Made by a program: the position numbers and the translations under genes
Part shown: one piece after another, positions 19,722-21,317 of the stretch
Position numbering within the stretch: the stretch's first letter is position 1
Layout: each line of letters begins with the position of its first letter
The notes under the pieces: generated by a model
The model's database searches: none
Told to the model about the DNA's origin: nothing
The model's input: the letters and a program-made list of their open reading frames with translations, nothing else
IMG/VR virus record: IMGVR_UViG_3300046010_004758
Location: 1-21,317 of that record
Length of the DNA: 21,317 bases
Reading direction: 5' to 3' (one strand)
From: a virus

Positions 19722-20123
19722 ATGGGATACACCCACTATTGGCGAAATGATACGGGTTACGTCATCGACGAATCCGCGTTTGCTAAGTTTGTTGAAGAAG
19801 TAAAGCAGATAACGGCAACTGCTCAAGAGGCTGGAATTGACCTCGAGGAGAGTTACACACCGACAGAAATCATCATCAATGGCGTTGGTCCACTAAGTCA
19901 CGAGACTTTCGTGTTTAGCCAAACTCCTGATGAATTCGAATTCTGCAAGACTGCTGGCAAGCCTTACGACATGGTTGTGACAGCGATTCTGATTCATGCC
20001 AAGAAATACTTCAAGGAGATAACCGTGAAGAGTGATGGCAACTGGAATGACTGGGAAGGTGGCAGATTCCTTTATGAATCAGTATTCAATGTCGAGCCAA
20101 AGAAAGAAGAGGTGTTTGCATGA
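19722..20123 (+). CDS. MGYTHYW-family phage protein, 133 aa
   Basis: Begins MGYTHYWRNDTGYVIDESAF, the hallmark of a widespread uncharacterised phage family. Further: FVEEVKQITATAQEAGIDLE, IIINGVGPLSHETFVFSQTP, EFCKTAGKPYDMVVTAILIH and NWNDWEGGRFLYESVF. The conserved N-terminal His/Trp/Tyr cluster and the later Cys/Asp-rich region may bind a ligand, but no reaction is known to me. First gene of a four-gene chain linked by ATGA overlaps. Confidence 0.85.
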   Translation: MGYTHYWRNDTGYVIDESAFAKFVEEVKQITATAQEAGIDLEESYTPTEIIINGVGPLSHETFVFSQTPDEFEFCKTAGKPYDMVVTAILIHAKKYFKEITVKSDGNWNDWEGGRFLYESVFNVEPKKEEVFA

Positions 20124-20359
20124 CGCTACGAGTACAGCCAAAGATAGGTTCCGTGGTTCGTTATTCAGATATGGAGAATGCAGGGTCTACCTTTATCGTG
20201 CTTGAGAAGCCTCATCGCGATATGCAATACGGCTGGTGGACTCAATACATCATCCGAGCAACGGAAGCGCCGTACACGTTGACCGCTTCAGATTTACGGC
20301 AACGAGGCTGGAAGATTTTTTATGATGAGACCGAGACATGGGAAGAGGTGCTGGCATGA
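20120..20359 (+). CDS. Phage small barrel-like protein, 79 aa
   Basis: Coupled by ATGA. VQPKIGSVVRYSDMENAGST, FIVLEKPHRDMQYGWWTQYI, then ASDLRQRGWKIF. 'G.VVRYSDM.N....f.V......W..QY.......T.SDLRQ.GW' recurs in actinophage early regions, from memory. Likely a small beta barrel. Function unknown. Confidence 0.78.
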   Translation: MTLRVQPKIGSVVRYSDMENAGSTFIVLEKPHRDMQYGWWTQYIIRATEAPYTLTASDLRQRGWKIFYDETETWEEVLA

Positions 20360-20667
20360 GCGTATTAGATGAAATCGAGAAGAGCAAAATCCTAGCCGAA
20401 TGGTTCGCCGATACATGGCTCCTCGTAGTTGAAAATGATTACGACATGTGGAATCAATTAGTCGATGACGCCAAGGGCAAAGACGTAAGCGAACTCAGCG
20501 AGTTATTGCGTGACGAATACGAGAACGTGGTCGAGCAGACTATCGATTATGTTGACGCCAAGAATTCGTTTAGTTGGTTCATGCGTGAATTCCTACAAGG
20601 GTGGGGAAGTGCGCCGTTCGACATTATCGCCCGTAGAGTGTTAGACCGATTGAAGGAGAGTAAATGA
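20356..20667 (+). CDS. Helical phage hypothetical, 103 aa
   Basis: The start at 20356 overlaps the previous stop and is preferred over a frame starting 18 nt earlier. Acidic, Trp-rich helices: LAEWFADTWLLVVENDYDMW, NQLVDDAKGKDVSELSELLR, FSWFMREFLQGWGSAPFDII. The 'NW.L...ND......' start is like other phage small proteins. No catalytic motif. Coupled on both sides. Confidence 0.75.
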   Translation: MSVLDEIEKSKILAEWFADTWLLVVENDYDMWNQLVDDAKGKDVSELSELLRDEYENVVEQTIDYVDAKNSFSWFMREFLQGWGSAPFDIIARRVLDRLKESK

Positions 20668-20876
20668 GCGACCCACGTTTTGAAATCCAAAAGGGAATCA
20701 ATGACCTTGTGTATGCAATTAGGCTATACGAGCGTCAGTTTATTATCTCGGAGATTCAAGCATTCGCAGGAGAGTACAGCCACCCTATGACAAAGGATGG
20801 CGTAACGCGAGACGTGCTAATCGTGGAGCAACTGATTGATTTCCTAAAGACTCCGCAAAGTGCTGAGGGGTCGTAG
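20664..20876 (+). CDS. Small hypothetical, 70 aa
   Basis: ATGA overlap with the previous gene. MSDPRFEIQKGINDLVYAIR, LYERQFIISEIQAFAGEYSH, VTRDVLIVEQLIDFLKTPQ. Mostly helical. The last 33 nt overlap the convergent PD-(D/E)XK-like gene, with no room for a separate terminator. Confidence 0.7.
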   Translation: MSDPRFEIQKGINDLVYAIRLYERQFIISEIQAFAGEYSHPMTKDGVTRDVLIVEQLIDFLKTPQSAEGS

Positions 20877-21317
20877 TTCCTCAATCCGTAGTTGGTAATT
20901 CTCAACTTGCTTATCGGCTGGACCAGTCATTAGCGGTGGTCGTATCTTCAAATCCGCGAGAGTGTTCCAGCCATGGATATTGACCTTGATTAGATTTTGA
21001 ACTGTGGTCGTTGAACACCACAAAATGAAATCGGCTTTCTTCTCAAGATAAGGCAACTGCGCTACTGATACAGCCCTTCCCCAATCGCTCCAAAAATCCG
21101 CATTCCATGTCTTGACCTCACATCTGCCTATCTTGGTACTGATATCGCAAAGCGCGTCATATTCTTCATTGGCAAAATATGGGTAGGCATCTATGCGCCG
21201 ATTGACAAAGTATTGATAAGCGCCCATCTCCCCATATCGCCCGATTGTGTGACTGCTCAGGAGATTGCGGTAATGACCTTTGACGTTGCGATACTTCTCG
21301 AAAGTATTTTGGGCTAG
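20844..21317 (-). CDS. PD-(D/E)XK-nuclease-like protein, 5' end missing
   Basis: The frame is open to the right window edge, so the N-terminus lies outside; 157 residues are visible. In order: GRYGEMGAYQYFVNRR (conserved Glu of the first helix), EEYDALCDIS (Asp), GRCEVKTWNADFWSDW (E-V-K), then YLEKKADFILWCST, matching the E..D..ExK core and a closing strand. An internal ATG at 21227 would cut off the first Glu, so the upstream extension is preferred. The 'G..GE.....' start with 'YD......EVKT' resembles small phage and restriction-type nucleases. It may cut DNA for repair, recombination or degradation. The C-terminal ~50 residues are polar. Confidence 0.65.
   Translation of the reverse strand, partial: LAQNTFEKYRNVKGHYRNLLSSHTIGRYGEMGAYQYFVNRRIDAYPYFANEEYDALCDISTKIGRCEVKTWNADFWSDWGRAVSVAQLPYLEKKADFILWCSTTTVQNLIKVNIHGWNTLADLKIRPPLMTGPADKQVENYQLRIEELRPLSTLRSL

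Overview
The window looks like part of a tailed-phage (Caudoviricetes) genome infecting an actinobacterium. It has phage head genes (DUF935-type portal, Mu gpF/SPP1 gp7-like head protein, and what looks like the start of a protease/scaffold-region protein). It also has two WhiB-type iron-sulphur proteins, a family confined to Actinobacteria and their phages, and an actinobacterial-type LexA (SOS) box. Many small proteins resemble recurring actinobacteriophage families. Base composition is moderate (about 45-48% GC by eye), unlike high-GC Streptomyces or Mycobacterium phages, so a freshwater, low-GC actinobacterial host is a reasonable inference but is not shown. No tRNA, IS element, CRISPR array, terminase, major capsid or tail gene was seen. 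The window cuts a gene at each end.

Layout. (A) 1-10054, all minus strand, read from 10054 downward: a treble-clef-type Cys protein, an ADP-ribosyltransferase-like protein, a zinc ribbon, a small membrane protein, a conserved phage hypothetical, a hairpin-rich non-coding stretch (7370-7695), a membrane-anchored transglycosylase-like protein, small hypotheticals, two overlapping WhiB-like genes, SSB, then portal, MuF protein, a modular protein with a GNAT-like domain, a 48-residue protein, and the partial gene at the left edge. (B) 10152-12439, plus strand: a 706-residue secreted or surface protein (lectin-like domain, Fn3-like domain, long Pro/Ser/Glu stalk, C-terminal membrane segment), followed by a small membrane protein. 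(C) 12408-13231, minus strand: a holin-like membrane protein and a HExxH metallopeptidase. (D) 13401-16463, plus strand: small early-type genes ending in a class I/II histone-deacetylase-family enzyme followed 13 nt later by an HslV/proteasome-beta-like Ntn peptidase. (E) 16447-17792, minus strand: a run of small genes including a zinc ribbon and a Cys-cluster/DUF6582-like protein. (F) 17974-20876, plus strand: more small early-type genes downstream of a consensus SOS box. One of them carries an in-frame stop. (G) 20844-21317, minus strand: a partial PD-(D/E)XK-like protein.

The unifying feature is a repeated promoter/leader cassette placed before many transcription units on both strands. It has a -35 near TTGAAT, a 17-bp spacer with a CTAACC..AGTTTGA-like core, and a -10 of TATAAT, TATACT or TAAACT. 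After it comes a short leader in which the Shine-Dalgarno lies in a small hairpin of the form TGTCC-GAAAGGG-GGACA. Several copies keep the hairpin with different bases, which suggests the structure itself is selected. Together with ATGA and TAATG overlaps inside the units, this points to many short, separately promoted operons.

Family assignments come from reading motifs by eye. No database search was run.
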